A DNA stretch of 64,000 bases from Pseudoalteromonas rubra (GCF_005887115.1 NZ_PNCJ01000043.1:1-64000); one strand, 5' to 3'. Shown: positions 55,201 to 57,996, counted from the first letter of the stretch. A program made the numbers and translations. The notes: a model not told the origin generated them from the letters alone.

Positions 55201-56348
55201 ACGGCGGTGCTGTGGTGTTCTATCCGGGTCGTCATGTTGAGATAGATAAGCTGGAGCAGGTGGTGAAGCAAAGTGGTGCGAATACCGCGTTGATCACCCC
55301 AGCACTGTTCGAACCCTGGTGCGAGCAGCTCACAGGCACTTGTGGCTTTAGTCACTTGTTGATCGGGGGAGACGTTTTCCCGACTCAGTCGGTGCGACGT
55401 TTATTTGAACTAGACCCTGAGGTTGAGGTTTACAATGTTTACGGTCCGACCGAGAACAGTGTTTTGTCGAGCTATTATCCGGTTCCGCGCACGTTGCAGC
55501 TGAACGATGATATTCCTATCGGCCTGTCTCTGGGTGGTACCCAGTATACGATCCGCAATGCACAGGGGCAGCGTCTGCCATCTGGATTTGTGGGTGAGTT
55601 GTGCTGGCATGGCCCGAGTGTGGGTATTGGCTATCAGAATAACCCTGAAGCCACTGAAGCGGCCTTTATCACAGATCCGCAGTCGCAACAGCGATACTAT
55701 CGCAGTGGTGATATGGCACGGATTGGTATGGATGGCATGTGTTACTTCAAGGGACGCAAAGATCATCAGGTTAAACTGCGGGGCTTCCGTATCGAGTTGC
55801 AGGAAATTGAACAACAGTTTGAACTGCATCCTGCGGTGCGTCAGGCCGCGGTCTTGGTCAATAAAACGGACTTTGCGGCCCCTACCTTGTGTGCTTATGT
55901 ATGCCTGGCTCAGGGCGCAGACGAGACGCAACTTGGTGATATCTGGCAACAGGTTCGCACAGGGCTACCCGGATATATGGTGCCCGGACATTATGCCTTA
56001 GTGACCGAAATGCCGGTGAATCTCAATGGTAAGCGCGACGACAAAGCCCTGCAGGCGCTGACCCTCAGCGAGTGTACAGTGGATAACTATGTCGCACCGG
56101 AAACAGACACGGAACAACAGCTGGCCGAACTCTGGTCGCAGATGCTTCGCCTGGAGCAGATCAGTATCCGCAGCAACTTTTTCGAACTGGGAGGTCACTC
56201 CTTGTTAGCGATGCAGCTGATCTCGAAGATCAATGATGCCTTTGAGTTAGAGCTGAATGTGGCTGATTTGTTTGAGCTGGGCGACATTGCGTCTATGGCT
56301 GAAGAGATCGACATGATGCTGGATGAGCAAGAAAGTGGGTGGCTATAA
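28608..56348 (+). CDS. Giant NRPS, nine modules, initiation-type N-terminus (up to 9246 aa)
   Basis: This very large cytoplasmic NRPS has nine A domains (each with an (F/Y/H)TSG(S/T)TGxPKG core), nine T domains (all LGGHS) and eight complete C domains, in the order partial C-A-T followed by eight C-A-T. The carrier motifs lie at 31035, 34221, 37347, 40461, 43623, 46785, 49923, 53076 and 56187. No epimerization, methylation or thioesterase domain is visible. Residues of about 66-270 resemble only the C-terminal lobe of a C domain and lack HHxxxDG. All A domains keep the core lysine (GK). The outermost start is GTG 28608. A GTG at 28812 with GGGAGAG upstream is a good alternative, and ATGs lie at 28659 and 28671. 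The C-terminus (EEIDMMLDEQESGWL) is acidic, like a donor docking tail. Confidence 0.95.
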   Translation: MPLNRVRHLVLSCFAQRMTRDMTLSATMVWPITDSINRATQIHTGLHDNECKPLCTEFYKYNNTGRDTVIVDRANPGMAKEITSLAQSSLDAATVIQAATRLNTDKAQMLFSCFALVYARYYQMSPARMRYVDNADANSASNTEHVCDLHLDPMMTVQQWHEYVCAQTTSALPVPTGATENTDALLPVFLVAESAKAGMENMSFTLLLNMASETHLEWFYDAGQIDRQTVETLADWLTFVVTEVAIDPNQSLNALAYYHETLSPTVAQTPQSIVDVLDQVSEHAPLALAVCDSDEQIDYRTLVTRSCHLAAQLAEQVDPGTRVGVMLPGSVAALVAQLALWRLGATFVPLDPGYPAQRLAHIMTDADLKCVLTDAANEHKGALDGMKSYRYDVLMAQTHNKVWHPPEIDTSLSAYIIYTSGSTGLPKGVPISHDAFAAHIHAMSEHLALSDKDAVLSFASLNVDTALEQIWVGLCAGAAVHIKGERLWRHQELTDYLLHHQITCTDLPPALVAELLSEQANEEAFWQQTQLHTLVLGGETLNPQIVRRWEELALFSRCRLFNAYGPTEATITSTWHQVTPADLSRASIPIGKLCGPRIALVVDNEGHEQPPGAVGELLLAGPCLSSGYLNREAENRSKFIQYRGLRWYRSGDLVRQGPEGEFYFLGRADEQVKVRGFRVELGEIDSQLARHDQIRSIAVVDVVRGQSQQLVAFYVAQGETPTGEELSEFAASRLPGHMVPNQFVALSELPLLPNGKVNRRALRDHRLPEPVASEIVEPQSPLQTQLRKIWAQAFELPEEALSCAAHFFALGGHSLIGLRILGAISEQLMVDLEFQTLLTHPTIMDLANYIELDTASLAKEANPLPAISMQPDAAAGPVVSFAQQQMWLASQHEGLEENGQHSYLVPLTLSLSGPLEIPRLQAALDLWLAHNPILRTRLVMDEDGQLQPQLADTTQLPLQHIELSQLDEAQQSQRIAQVRAELGRGLTPASSLMVNACLISVSEQRHLLCCVFHHIAVDDWSVNLLCQQLSEFYQHAVEPGERAGYGDYARWQKQYWEGSEQAQAMSQYWQTQLESLPVLHGIALDKPRSHLSLNEAQSPAAGMARVVLPQAVGQQLAEFAKRHGTSEFVVLQSMFALVVSLFSREEDVVIGSPMANRQQRATQDMVGYFVNPVAIRSQVNRQHTLAQFIASQHDTIMAAMAHQAFPFSHLVDTLNPPRQEHVHPIFQILFNFLGKNPHRERFVLGEVEARVLTEQDTQAKFDLTLDIWQSMDDELTTSLYYNSALFDSTTAESILSQFCEALNHWLTNSSQPLHQLTNVPAQSAREALLTLGKGEECELGESFVQRLNRLSEQCDGRPALIDDNRSLSYRELAQQAHALAGYLQSNGVEQGDAVAVMMPRCVEYIVAVYACHLCGAAFVPVDTHFPVERVNNIASQAGIHCLLSVSEVDKAPELACEFIDVRVAIAQGVSCQPVINHPQDTAYMLFTSGSTGTPKGVIVTQRNLTYFLTTNDTDTFSAHDPCNVRWGWRLAFVFDGSMLGLGAVASGATVVLADEATCQDPERYAEFCRQHQLTHCCVTPSFCELFIEQWPDAAQMPNLGMGGESISPSLWARLNQIAAQTGLNIINYYGPTEITVHATSCDISSSALPSIGKVASNAQVYLVDDCGSLLPRGAIGEIWVAGSGVTAGYLDQPALTAEKFIDDPYGPGLVYKTGDLGRWNTQGQLTFQGRADTQLKLRGYRIEPGEVESVIAQHEAVQQAFVTAHRQQLVAYVAVGDVAEGAHAEVQRALQVNLNAQLPAYMIPTHFVFIPQLPLTVNGKVNKKALPLPQVSSTDEYVAPSTSAEVKLSEVWAEVLTLEASQISVHGNFFTLGGHSLLATKLISMIKKVFGYPLTMTQLFANPNIAALAALLPAPQDGESATRSEIQFDPNADVVLSFAQQQMWLACEMSDNQAGYLLPLHLALHGSVDATRLDTALVSLLTRHTVLRTSIERAGQGIAARVNPVPDSVLSQVDLREYTTAQQQEAIAKVTEQVATSLTPESDLMLHAVLFTLGTEQYELRLWCHHIAADGWSVELLGNELSALYIDPTAQDDVALQYSDFARWQREHFAEQEVLPSLRTYWQTQLVDLPSLHSLPVDGESEENLHTAHTCRVTLDEKQNQQLKAFSGAHDVTSFVTLQSAFALLLAQFGAEQDVVMGTPMANRRHEEAQSLIGYFVNSVVLRSEVDWTNSFSTMLVRQKAMILDAYEHQELPFEQLVELLQPQRVHGRHPLFQIMFNYLSSDERLTSFALPGVQVSTLPPEQSAAKFDLSLNIIERDSGALSIEVDYATSLFSEAMINSMLSQFVHIISVCCAAPSEPLNALDLLAPEQVTVQREQLGHGSEQAVQSVLMPQRLSELAAARPAHIAVHDAYAQLSYAELDHQARQYAAGLQQRGVKPGDALALLLPKDIQLVALLQAIHLCGGVYIPLDESYPTERIDNICQQADVRFIISCESLQALYQGERVVHQLKTLSADRNRYRSVDICAQDTAYILFTSGSTGEPKGVQVSHGNLAHFIGVMQDTVLNGRDVSDVCWGWRAPLVFDASVVGLAALALGGQLWVCDRETSRDPIKYAAFVQQQGINLTFATPSFAQLMLDAWPQDKPIPDLVLGGEALEQPLWSQLVALREQGHRAYNVYGPTETTVYVTCTEVTGNTTHLGQTVASTQLYVLDPYQRLQPFGAKGELYIAGSGVSQGYLNRDQQTRDSFLNNPFGAGKLYRSGDLVRWDEARRLTYMGRADDQIKLRGLRIELGEITRLMSNSGLVKQACVQVVEQHLVAYYTASETATGDLTRQLTQHLSEKLPDYMVPSQCILLDEMPLTVNGKVDKRRLPAPNIVEQAYQGPANETEQQLVELWGQVLGRKADEISTTANFFALGGHSLLAAKLITLINGAFGGDWSLASVFKYASVQAQAGMVAQHTQITHSIEIERSDRDEPVLSMAQRQMWLACEMSDDQAGYYIPLYLRFETCPDPERLDRALCALLEHNPVLRTSVVQQDNELMAKLNAQPDSLLTFDDLSECETEQRDTALANSFAQLHEGLTPQSPLLLRAKLITLSAQEYVLALCIHHIAADGWSMGLILEQLDHFYRTGHTDESELPLYHDYARWQQARFEDPVHMDKLAKYWQQQLADLPLHHELALDKPRPVDASYRAQTLSRRIPKEQVSAIREFAQQQQTTPFVVLQSAFSWVLSLFSGEQDIVMGTPMANRQQASCEHMIGYFVNSVVLRAQVSPQLSFIDLVKAQNSTFLSAYEHQAFPFETLVETLNPERVAHLHPLFQIMFSYLTAEHSAAISLGDLGCETLEEPNSFAKFDLTLNATEQQNGDILLEIDFSTDIFETPTAHALLTCLSDGLSNLLAHSGTPFESLPALVDNTQRRAIETLGQGAPCQYEADLRTMLEARVVQSPDHIVIEEGELTLTYSQLHTRARQLAGYLQSLGVQPGDNLGLLLPRSADALVAIYATQLCGATFVPLALDYPRARVEKIAEQAQIRLLLVQHLDAGQVFEGIAEIVSLQTIPSDCDYRTPEQYAQMAYLLFTSGSTGEPKGVCISQQNLAHLLTSWTQRTFATVDITTVRWGWRAPLVFDASMFGLAIVAFGGCLVIADHETGRDPYAFMQFCQAHDINYSFATPSFAEQMLECHEQPVPSLMLGGEALNRKLWCQLSDYSEQHGRVFFNAYGPTETTVEVTQTEVTGTHPHLGGPIANTQLYVLDAQQRCVPIGAKGELYIAGAGVAEGYLNNPAQSEKAFISNPFGTGSLYRSGDLVRWDHNGNLEFFGRIDQQVKLRGFRIELGEIETVLSHSEAVAQVILTVQGAHLVAYFVAAGTLSEQDITARLQALAQQALPDYMQPSYYVQIEQVPYAVSGKINLRALPAISVEQAYYEAPATYLESQLQTLWAEILTLDVGQISVEANFFALGGHSLAASKLVARVKQTQPCTLNVSDVFKMPTIRALARALTSQQQLPQDQPLVKAPRPERLPLSDAQQRLWLVDQMEGRSAQYNMPFAFDYHGALDLTALTQALTALVERHEVLRTCLRQDELGPYQYIQEVSAFEPQVLDASEYSTEEFAGLLEQLAVTPFDLEQDVLLRAHTFIRGGEHYTLLLNFHHVAMDGSGMEIFIAELDALYRHKGDGDCLNPLALQYADYALWEHQGRHPDNLAAQRAYWHQQLAQLPPVHELPLDKPRPQEMTHSGQVVFNQLGEQCSEALKAYCERQGVSTFMAMHGLLSALLSKFSGSRDIVIGTPVANREQLETQRMLGFFANTLVLRMDTDLSMSFAQLLAQSRDTALAAFDNQSVSFETLVADLQEARHNRYNPLFQILLVVQSQHNSAWLLDGVELREHPVNFDQSKFDLTLSVVEQAGQIRLDWEYNSDLFHKTTIESLAQAFVALCEQALATPDVQLLSLPLNAEDACDAADVAHLPQSVADVLRLSAQTQPDALALESSEVQLTYGEFVAQSSQLARLLAQQGVRQHQIVALTYARTPASYLAIAALLQLGAAYLPLDPKLPEQRLRYILQQSGVEHVIDTRGDASLAELIDTLELNCLALTWPALQSQLKGLDDSVYRSEEPIQGDDAAYVIYTSGTTGEPKGVVQTHRTLCHLAVAQQSTHGLTDAKRTLQFTPLTFDVSVQELITSWFTHSPLVLISEEEKDNLAQLPQLLSARKIERLFCPPAVLQILAEEVNGNDYDAVPDEIIVAGEALYISEAIAALFTRYPSKLWNHYGPTETHVACAEFVDDFSQPGFAFIGLPVGQCGLHILDPHGQPVPRGAIGELHVSGAQVALGYLGRDELTAERFYTHASGQPCYNTGDRVRFNGNGKLEYLGRNDDQVKIRGFRVELNEIDLALQQCEGVNQARCFTFTDSQGQQQLAAAVVCESGDANEALQSTLVQTLGTQLPAYMVPERYAFVASLPLTRNGKLDKARVLEQLQSSVTMNEVIVPASTPTETFLVTVWAELLKLREAQISTDSNFFKLGGHSLLATRLLIAIEKAFSLQLPLKVIFSHSTINKLAALIDDSQATEQSLKLAAATEEGQWCALSFAQERLWFMQQLNPDATSYHMPAAYVFKGELDVAAMEQALHWLVARQASLRTQFRVFAEAGAQQVVRQRSLNPAQSSFTLTQCALSDTETEAHFNAFNARPFDLQAGEVIRAELCKVAEQHHILMICMHHIATDGGSFAIFEQELFSAYNAHRAQAPLEVAELDLQYRDFAAWQRAPENLAALEHSEQYWQTQLQGLPTVHSIPLDKPRDSTRSFKGGFHHHQLDGALSAQIDALSASEQASSFMLLHSVFAALLARWSNETDIVVGTPVSNRNDAALQNVIGLFLNSVVLRLDLGDSPSLMHLLQQAKTHHLSAHEHANLPFERLVEVLNPERNLQHAPLFQVMINFDGHDQPELALDGLDVSGLALGEFDNKYDLTLYLSRREQGYELTWAYDARLFKASTISMIAAEYEHLLALGCNNPEQPLLSHAWSDNAVLPQPLALPSQSDTILTQWQQVVAMCADKPALISAEHRLTYQQLDAQATQVANFLSTLGVEQGDRVAVCMARALPRIVAIMAVIKLGAIYVPVSTELPQQRCEFMIDEVGCKWVLSNAGSEVLHWQVEAQICALDDSETASAIAAQPTTPSYQVSLTPNDGAHIIFTSGSTGNPKGVLGTHGATLNRVNWMAQDYPYQDGEQACHITSMAFIRAVWELFTPLLQGVTLHLIDRELVKQVPQLLQALSEQGITRIVTAPSLLNIANEYMAQTGFRLPALNYWFVSGEPLATSLARQVLPTLGDTQLVNLYGSTEVMSDVTHYVVTDTSLTDTLYAPIGAAIANTQVVLLDANHNPVPQGAVGEIVITGHGLATGYFNRPEQTAGAFIETPIGRAYATGDLGRVDEAGRLHCLGRKDYQIKIRGYRIEIGEIEAQLARHSDIQNAIVIYVPEQQSLQAYLLTQIPACQQSALLQAIKAQLAQTLPDYMLPDAFMCVSSFAYRPNGKVDRSRLPAFDVAVKDEYVAPATPTEQRLQAVWQRLLDKESISTEANFFHLGGHSLLATRLVTAIIAEFNVELAVKSVFSANTIAKQALLIDSSEQLSVGAQLSVQARPAEGAPLSYAQQRMWFINQLEGNSGNYNIPMVYAIRGEVDISLMELAFAQLLTRHEVLRSQFVNHDGEARQIAHDGSHFTLDYRDLSALPDAQKQQQLALATTQAATLAIELSCDPMLHVTLIKEQACCFKLLLTVHHIVADGWSMGLITNEFIRLYEALVEGREAVLPTLSVQYADFAMWQRSWLQGAQLEQQVGFWQQALAGIPAVHELPTDQPRPAKQSYRGAWHESQLSHAQLAQLQSLAQQTDSTLYMVLQSMFSVLLHKLSHQDDIVLGTPVANRRREELVDLVGFFVNTLVMRTQFEAQDGFMDVLARSKAYMLEAQTHQDVPFEALVESLAPERSLAYSPLFQIMFVLHNNQAVELDNSAFEIDIERSKAALAKFDLTLTAMENESGLGLSWEYNTDLFSAQRIARFDAALHRLIDILLDTPQQRIADISLATPAQGQLITAAVEVTPQSQVIPLFMAAAEQYAQHSALSFQGTHLTYQQLAERVEHLSGALFEQGVEPGSEVIVMVSRGINAVLAMLAVWRLGAVYMPVDSQWPQARIDTICHDNEVTFALISNNTPSAQHPDVTRVLEIETLLTSTVAASAPHWQGDPDDAAYVIHTSGSTGKPKGVVVPHRTLANLLTFQRRDNSVLSAPAKTLQFASLNFDVSVQEICTALTTGAELVVVDQHTRTDMAALLDVIATQQVARIFVPFAVLQVMCSEALASGVSLDALREIVTAGEQLQISADITRFFTQYPKCTLINHYGPSETHVVTEYVLRGEPAQWPQLPPIGQLLPGNEARLLDKHLQPVLPGCVGELFISGVNVALGYLNNPVLTDERFVEMAEGKRWYRTGDLVQLDEQGQLRYVGRSDTQVKLRGFRIELGEIETLLNQYPGVSEALVTVHQQSRLIAYYVADKPCDEALKAALQGALPDYMCPELYYHLERLPLTDNGKVDRRALPQPDAQQQAQYTPPQTPTEQTLAQIWQQLLAVEQVGKGDNFFTLGGHSLLAMRLVTQVKQSFAIEFGVKQVFETPTLDTMALAIDAAAHSELGQINAVSNPDACYPLSYAQSRLWFIDQLEQGSSNYNVPANYRLRGALKVTALQAAFAALSDRHHILRTVYEQGTDGPVQRITQRQAQLTLRDLSGLSNPQEALDTALRELSATCFNLAADLPAQAVLYKVATQEYVLALVIHHIAVDGWSFAVIERELFAHYEQLCADQMPDAESLAIQYKDFAQWQHQDAQQQALSRSEQYWKAALNGAPKLHSLPLDKPRPQVQSFNGARFITELDSDVSAMLNTLALDQGCSLFMVLESLFAALLARYSGTDDIMIGTPVAGRERPEIEPLVGFFVNTVVLRNRLALSQGFVENLRSTSTMILDAFEHQAMPFERLVEVLQPERSLSHSPLFQILFALQNNEFDELQVAELAVEPMGYDRDTSKFDLKLSTIEQPEGGVVLAWEYNLDLFSEQSIQRMARSFATLARAVVNQPHTPLAQLDMIDPQAHAELAAWNDTRRQFTEQVPFHDWFSAQVKATPNAIAIRQGAAQIDYQQLDALVNQWAHLLIAQGVKPGDVVALSLDKSITLIASMLAVLKAGGAYLPVDPEYPQSRIDYLVADSGAVCVITSHSDSDKFSALATRCLVDCPQWQAQLSACATVAPDVAVSSLMPAYVIYTSGSTGQPKGVMISHANIANYLAQALDTYFVSDLEGSVLMSSVSFDGTIPNIYLPLLRGKTVHIADNDNLYLSAAQILTDSDVPLYIKVTPTQIEVLLSQLSAPVAQPHTLMMGGEEFTVQTYERIRALLPEARIYNHYGPTETTIGCTFNFVAEPPQGAAIALGKPIHNTRLYVLDEQQALAPVGAVGELYIAGEGVTLGYLGAAAEQTGSRYLPEYGNPGGRMYRTGDQVRWLNDGTILYFGRNDGQVKLNGYRIETAEIESCLQRLDGVEQSCVVIRQDAQQQAILVAYYCASQTLDSQTLQTQLSALLPEYMVPKAWMQLDALPLNMSGKVDRKALPQPSWQSDVAYRSPETPLQLQLAKIWQSLLGQTQVGLDDSFFALGGHSLLAIQLVSRIRDELTLEVPVRTIFEAPKLAQFCERLSAMSATSGMTEIQVLADNSPSVVSYAQQRLLFIAKSNPESGLYNMPYPYDVSGPLDLTMFRAALDLIVTRQHSLRTRFVLGETLLQYCTEHTQVALELAELEGDAQSIADWVNETSTRAFDLQGDSLFRVHVATIGAERHMVNFVFHHVICDGWSIGRFWQELSYLYTALVRGEQPQLPELKVQYRDYAAWQRGWFSGEVLEQQSDYWQQQLQDIPAVHSLPLDFARPKIQSHRGHFIGTELDQQTLAGLKALTQRHGATLFMTLQTAFAALLSSWSNETDIVMGTVVANRTQRDVEALIGFFVNTLVLRNRFDDNPSFEQALRDAKQMHLDAQSHQDMPFELLVEQLQPERSTAYHPLFQVLFVLQNNQSADYSLDQLVVEDYQRSAESDVKFDLSLTAHESDTGLYFTWGYCRDLFAQQSIEIAAEAFNRLLKGIVDAPELALSQHTLSDEPIAEAICHSSQGPQSIAAAIRAFALEDAGHIAVFYAQEQLSYGALIEQADALMQRLAAQGVSHGDKVAVMFDRSLELVVAQLAIMQLGAAYVPLDPNAPMDRLSYIVENAQCRMLLKAPHFEVELPCPTYTTAQLPEAHGTAVSVVENHPDDLAYIIYTSGTTGRPKGVKISQGSIFSMLTQLEFCPFNRDTRVLQLLSLAFDAAVFDIWGPLVHGGAVVFYPGRHVEIDKLEQVVKQSGANTALITPALFEPWCEQLTGTCGFSHLLIGGDVFPTQSVRRLFELDPEVEVYNVYGPTENSVLSSYYPVPRTLQLNDDIPIGLSLGGTQYTIRNAQGQRLPSGFVGELCWHGPSVGIGYQNNPEATEAAFITDPQSQQRYYRSGDMARIGMDGMCYFKGRKDHQVKLRGFRIELQEIEQQFELHPAVRQAAVLVNKTDFAAPTLCAYVCLAQGADETQLGDIWQQVRTGLPGYMVPGHYALVTEMPVNLNGKRDDKALQALTLSECTVDNYVAPETDTEQQLAELWSQMLRLEQISIRSNFFELGGHSLLAMQLISKINDAFELELNVADLFELGDIASMAEEIDMMLDEQESGWL
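31231..34400 (+). other. NRPS module 2 (C-A-T), specificity unknown
   Basis: The C motif is HHIAVDD, with Asp replacing the usual Gly. The A pocket read by eye is DGLCGGYVHK (from VFDGSMLG, CVTPSF, LGMGGES and NYYGPTEITVH). I know no match. The WGWR segment before the pocket is shared with modules 3 and 4. Confidence 0.6.
34401..37520 (+). other. NRPS module 3 (C-A-T), possibly aliphatic
   Basis: The C motif is HHIAADG. The A pocket read by eye is DAVFVGVVYK, which shares several positions with an isoleucine code (DGFFLGVVYK), though not enough for a firm call. The module is closely similar to module 4. Confidence 0.55.
37521..40630 (+). other. NRPS module 4 (C-A-T), specificity unknown
   Basis: The C motif is HHIAADG and the C domain start repeats WLACEMSDxQAGY from module 3. 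The A pocket read by eye is DAFFMGAVEK, with no known match. Its A domain belongs to the same subgroup as modules 2 and 3 (WGWRAPLVFDAS). Confidence 0.55.
40631..43799 (+). other. NRPS module 5 (C-A-T), proline predicted
   Basis: The C motif is HHVAMDG. The A pocket read by eye is DVQFIAHVAK, one or two positions away from proline codes such as DVQLIAHVVK. The surrounding FDVSVQE and HYGPTETHV motifs are also typical of proline-activating domains. Confidence 0.75.
43800..46965 (+). other. NRPS module 6 (C-A-T), atypical pocket without Asp235
   Basis: The C motif is HHIATDG. At the place of the usual FDxxxxE the A domain reads FIRAVWE, so the Asp that binds the alpha-amino group is replaced by Ile and the next position is Arg. 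The code read by eye is IRWVFSLSDK. It shares several positions with the beta-alanine code VDWVISLADK, and the core GSTEV replaces GPTE. The substrate is unknown, possibly a beta-amino acid or another non-standard acid. Confidence 0.65.
46966..50100 (+). other. NRPS module 7 (C-A-T), proline predicted
   Basis: The C motif is HHIVADG. The A pocket read by eye is DVQFVAHVVK, almost identical to known proline codes. The FDVSVQE and HYGPSETHVV motifs agree. The A domain closely resembles that of module 5. Confidence 0.8.
50101..53259 (+). other. NRPS module 8 (C-A-T), aspartate-like
   Basis: The C motif is HHIAVDG. The A pocket read by eye is DGPKMGHIGK. It shares Lys278, His322 and the final IGK with the aspartate code DLTKVGHIGK, but differs at positions 236, 239 and 299. 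Asp or a modified Asp is the best guess. Confidence 0.6.
53260..56348 (+). other. NRPS module 9 (C-A-T), aliphatic-like; last module of the giant
   Basis: The C motif is HHVICDG. The A pocket read by eye is DAFLLGVVLK, a hydrophobic pocket that suggests Leu, Ile or Val. The carrier LGGHS is at 56187-56201. Only about 50 residues follow it, so the chain must pass to another protein or be released in trans. Confidence 0.6.
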
Positions 56349-56349
56349 G

Positions 56350-57099
56350 ATGACAAAGTCTCCGTATTACTTTGCACCTAAGCCACTGCTTAACCCTCGT
56401 GCACGGATCTTTTGTTTTCCGTACGCGGGGGGCACCAGCAGTATTTACTTTGACTGGCCAGACTATTTTTTCAGTCGGCAGATTGAGGTAGTGGCAGTCA
56501 GTCTGCCAGGGCGCGGTGCGCGCTTTGGTGAGCCATTTGATGCCAGCATTGAGGCGGCCATAACCAATATGGTTGACGAGTTTTTGCCCTATCTGGACAG
56601 ACCCTTCTATCTGTATGGTCACAGTAATGGTGCGTTATATTGTTATGAATTTGCTCGTCAGTTACTTAATCGCGGACAGTTGCTAAATTGTCGGCGGGTA
56701 TTTTTGGGCGCAAAAGCCGCGCCCCGAATTACCTATCGGCGCGATCCGCTTCACTTGCTGAATGAAACGGATTTCAGGCAGGCACTGGCTGAGCTGGGCG
56801 GCACACCACAGGCTTTGCTGGCAGATGAACAATTACTGACGTTGCTGTCACCCATGTTGCGCGCCGATTTTAAGCTGGGATTCGATTATATGTCCACAGA
56901 GCCTCAGCAACGCTTGCAGCAGCTTCCCACCACGCTGATTTATGGTACACAGGATGTGGATGTGGGCGCCCAAGCGATGTCTGCATGGCGTGAGTTGCTG
57001 CCACAGGCTGAGCTGGAGTCAGTCGCCGGTGGCCACTTTTTTATCCATCACCAACAGGCTTTACTGGTCGATCTGCTCTTGACGCGGATCCCAATGTAG
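56350..57099 (+). CDS. Type II (stand-alone) thioesterase of the NRPS locus (249 aa)
   Basis: This alpha/beta-hydrolase is of the GrsT/SrfA-D type, which usually removes wrong acyl groups from carrier proteins. It shows the family start (RIFCFPYAGG), the nucleophile motif GHSNGA (about residues 84-89; Asn replaces the more common Met), the acid in TQDVDVG and the histidine in GGHFFIHH. The length is usual for the family. ATG 56350 is 1 bp past the stop of the giant NRPS, so translation is probably coupled. A longer frame from 56323 overlaps the NRPS end and is less likely. As no NRPS here has a fused thioesterase, this enzyme could also take part in final release, which is an inference. Confidence 0.93.
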   Translation: MTKSPYYFAPKPLLNPRARIFCFPYAGGTSSIYFDWPDYFFSRQIEVVAVSLPGRGARFGEPFDASIEAAITNMVDEFLPYLDRPFYLYGHSNGALYCYEFARQLLNRGQLLNCRRVFLGAKAAPRITYRRDPLHLLNETDFRQALAELGGTPQALLADEQLLTLLSPMLRADFKLGFDYMSTEPQQRLQQLPTTLIYGTQDVDVGAQAMSAWRELLPQAELESVAGGHFFIHHQQALLVDLLLTRIPM

Positions 57100-57132
57100 C
57101 CGATAAACGGAAATAGATAAGGATAAACAATA

Positions 57133-57894
57133 ATGAAAACACTTTATTCACTGGTTTCTGCTGTGTCGCTGCTGGTCAGCGCACAGGCAGGGGCCGCAGT
57201 AGTCACGGATAGCGGAGTTAAAAAACACGCAATGGAAACATCAACACTGAACATTTTATATATGGGCAACAGTCATACCAAGCGACACAGTGTGCCCGAA
57301 TTTGTCAAAGCCATCATTGAGGCATCCGAGCCGGGGGTTCAGGTTAGTTATCAAATGGCGCCCGGGATCTTATTTCTGGATCAGCGCTGGGATCATGGTC
57401 CGAGCCGTAAGATGTTAAAAGACACCTCATTAAGCCATGTGGTATTGCAGGCGCAAAAATACTCACAAAGCCGCAGAAAGCTCTACTCAACCAAAGAGGC
57501 GAAAAAGCTGGTTGCGCTGGCGAAGGAGCATGGCACCCAGGCCGTTATGTTTCCTGAGTGGGGGCAAAGAGGCCGTCAGTGGGAAGGCCAGTATGTGCAT
57601 GATATTTATGCGGGCATAGCAAAAGAGTCAGGCGCATGTATTGCACCCGTTGGTTTGGTGTGGGATAAGTTTTTATCGGAGCACCGTATGAACTTACATG
57701 CAATGGACGGCAACCATGCTAATGACAAAGGCGCGTTTCTGGCAGCGCTGGTGTTATCGCAAAGTATTCTTGGTCGCCCGGCAGATCAGCTTGCAGTCAC
57801 CACCACCGCACCTGTTGACGCTAAGTTACAACGGCAAATGCAACAGGCAGCGGCCAGTTTGTTTAAAGCTGAAGCTACCGCCTGTACGTCATAG
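57133..57894 (+). CDS. Secreted SGNH-hydrolase-fold protein, DUF4886-like (253 aa)
   Basis: A Sec signal peptide (about residues 1-21, ending SAQAGA) precedes a hydrolase of the SGNH fold. The nucleophile block reads LYMGNSHT, where Asn replaces the Asp of GDS as in the DUF4886 group. The C-terminal catalytic block is DGNHAND. Segments such as VVLQAQ and CIAPVGLVW also fit that group. The oxyanion Asn block is not obvious. The gene starts 33 bp after the thioesterase gene with an AAGGATAA ribosome binding site, so it probably belongs to the rightward NRPS transcript. It may act on the exported peptide or on an ester of it in the periplasm, which is inferred from position. Confidence 0.8.
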   Translation: MKTLYSLVSAVSLLVSAQAGAAVVTDSGVKKHAMETSTLNILYMGNSHTKRHSVPEFVKAIIEASEPGVQVSYQMAPGILFLDQRWDHGPSRKMLKDTSLSHVVLQAQKYSQSRRKLYSTKEAKKLVALAKEHGTQAVMFPEWGQRGRQWEGQYVHDIYAGIAKESGACIAPVGLVWDKFLSEHRMNLHAMDGNHANDKGAFLAALVLSQSILGRPADQLAVTTTAPVDAKLQRQMQQAAASLFKAEATACTS

Positions 57895-57904
57895 CATGTT
57901 TAGA

Positions 57905-57927
57905 TCCGATGGCTGTATGCCATCGGA
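57905..57927 (+). terminator. Hairpin after the rightward NRPS unit
   Basis: A perfect 9-bp stem (tccgatggc 57905-57913 with gccatcgga 57919-57927) and a 5-nt loop lie 11 bp after the SGNH gene stop. No T run follows, so a Rho-independent terminator is possible but not certain. Confidence 0.5.
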
Positions 57928-57996
57928 CTTGCCCCGCTGCCCTTTGTTAGGCACTTCAGCCAGAGGTTTTAACTTTGCAAGGAGCTCGGCTATTAG

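Noticed and set aside
28608..56348. Siderophore synthetase (alterobactin-type) interpretation
   Set aside because: No catechol or hydroxamate starter genes, Asp hydroxylase, TonB receptor or Fur-like site are visible, and the module count does not fit.
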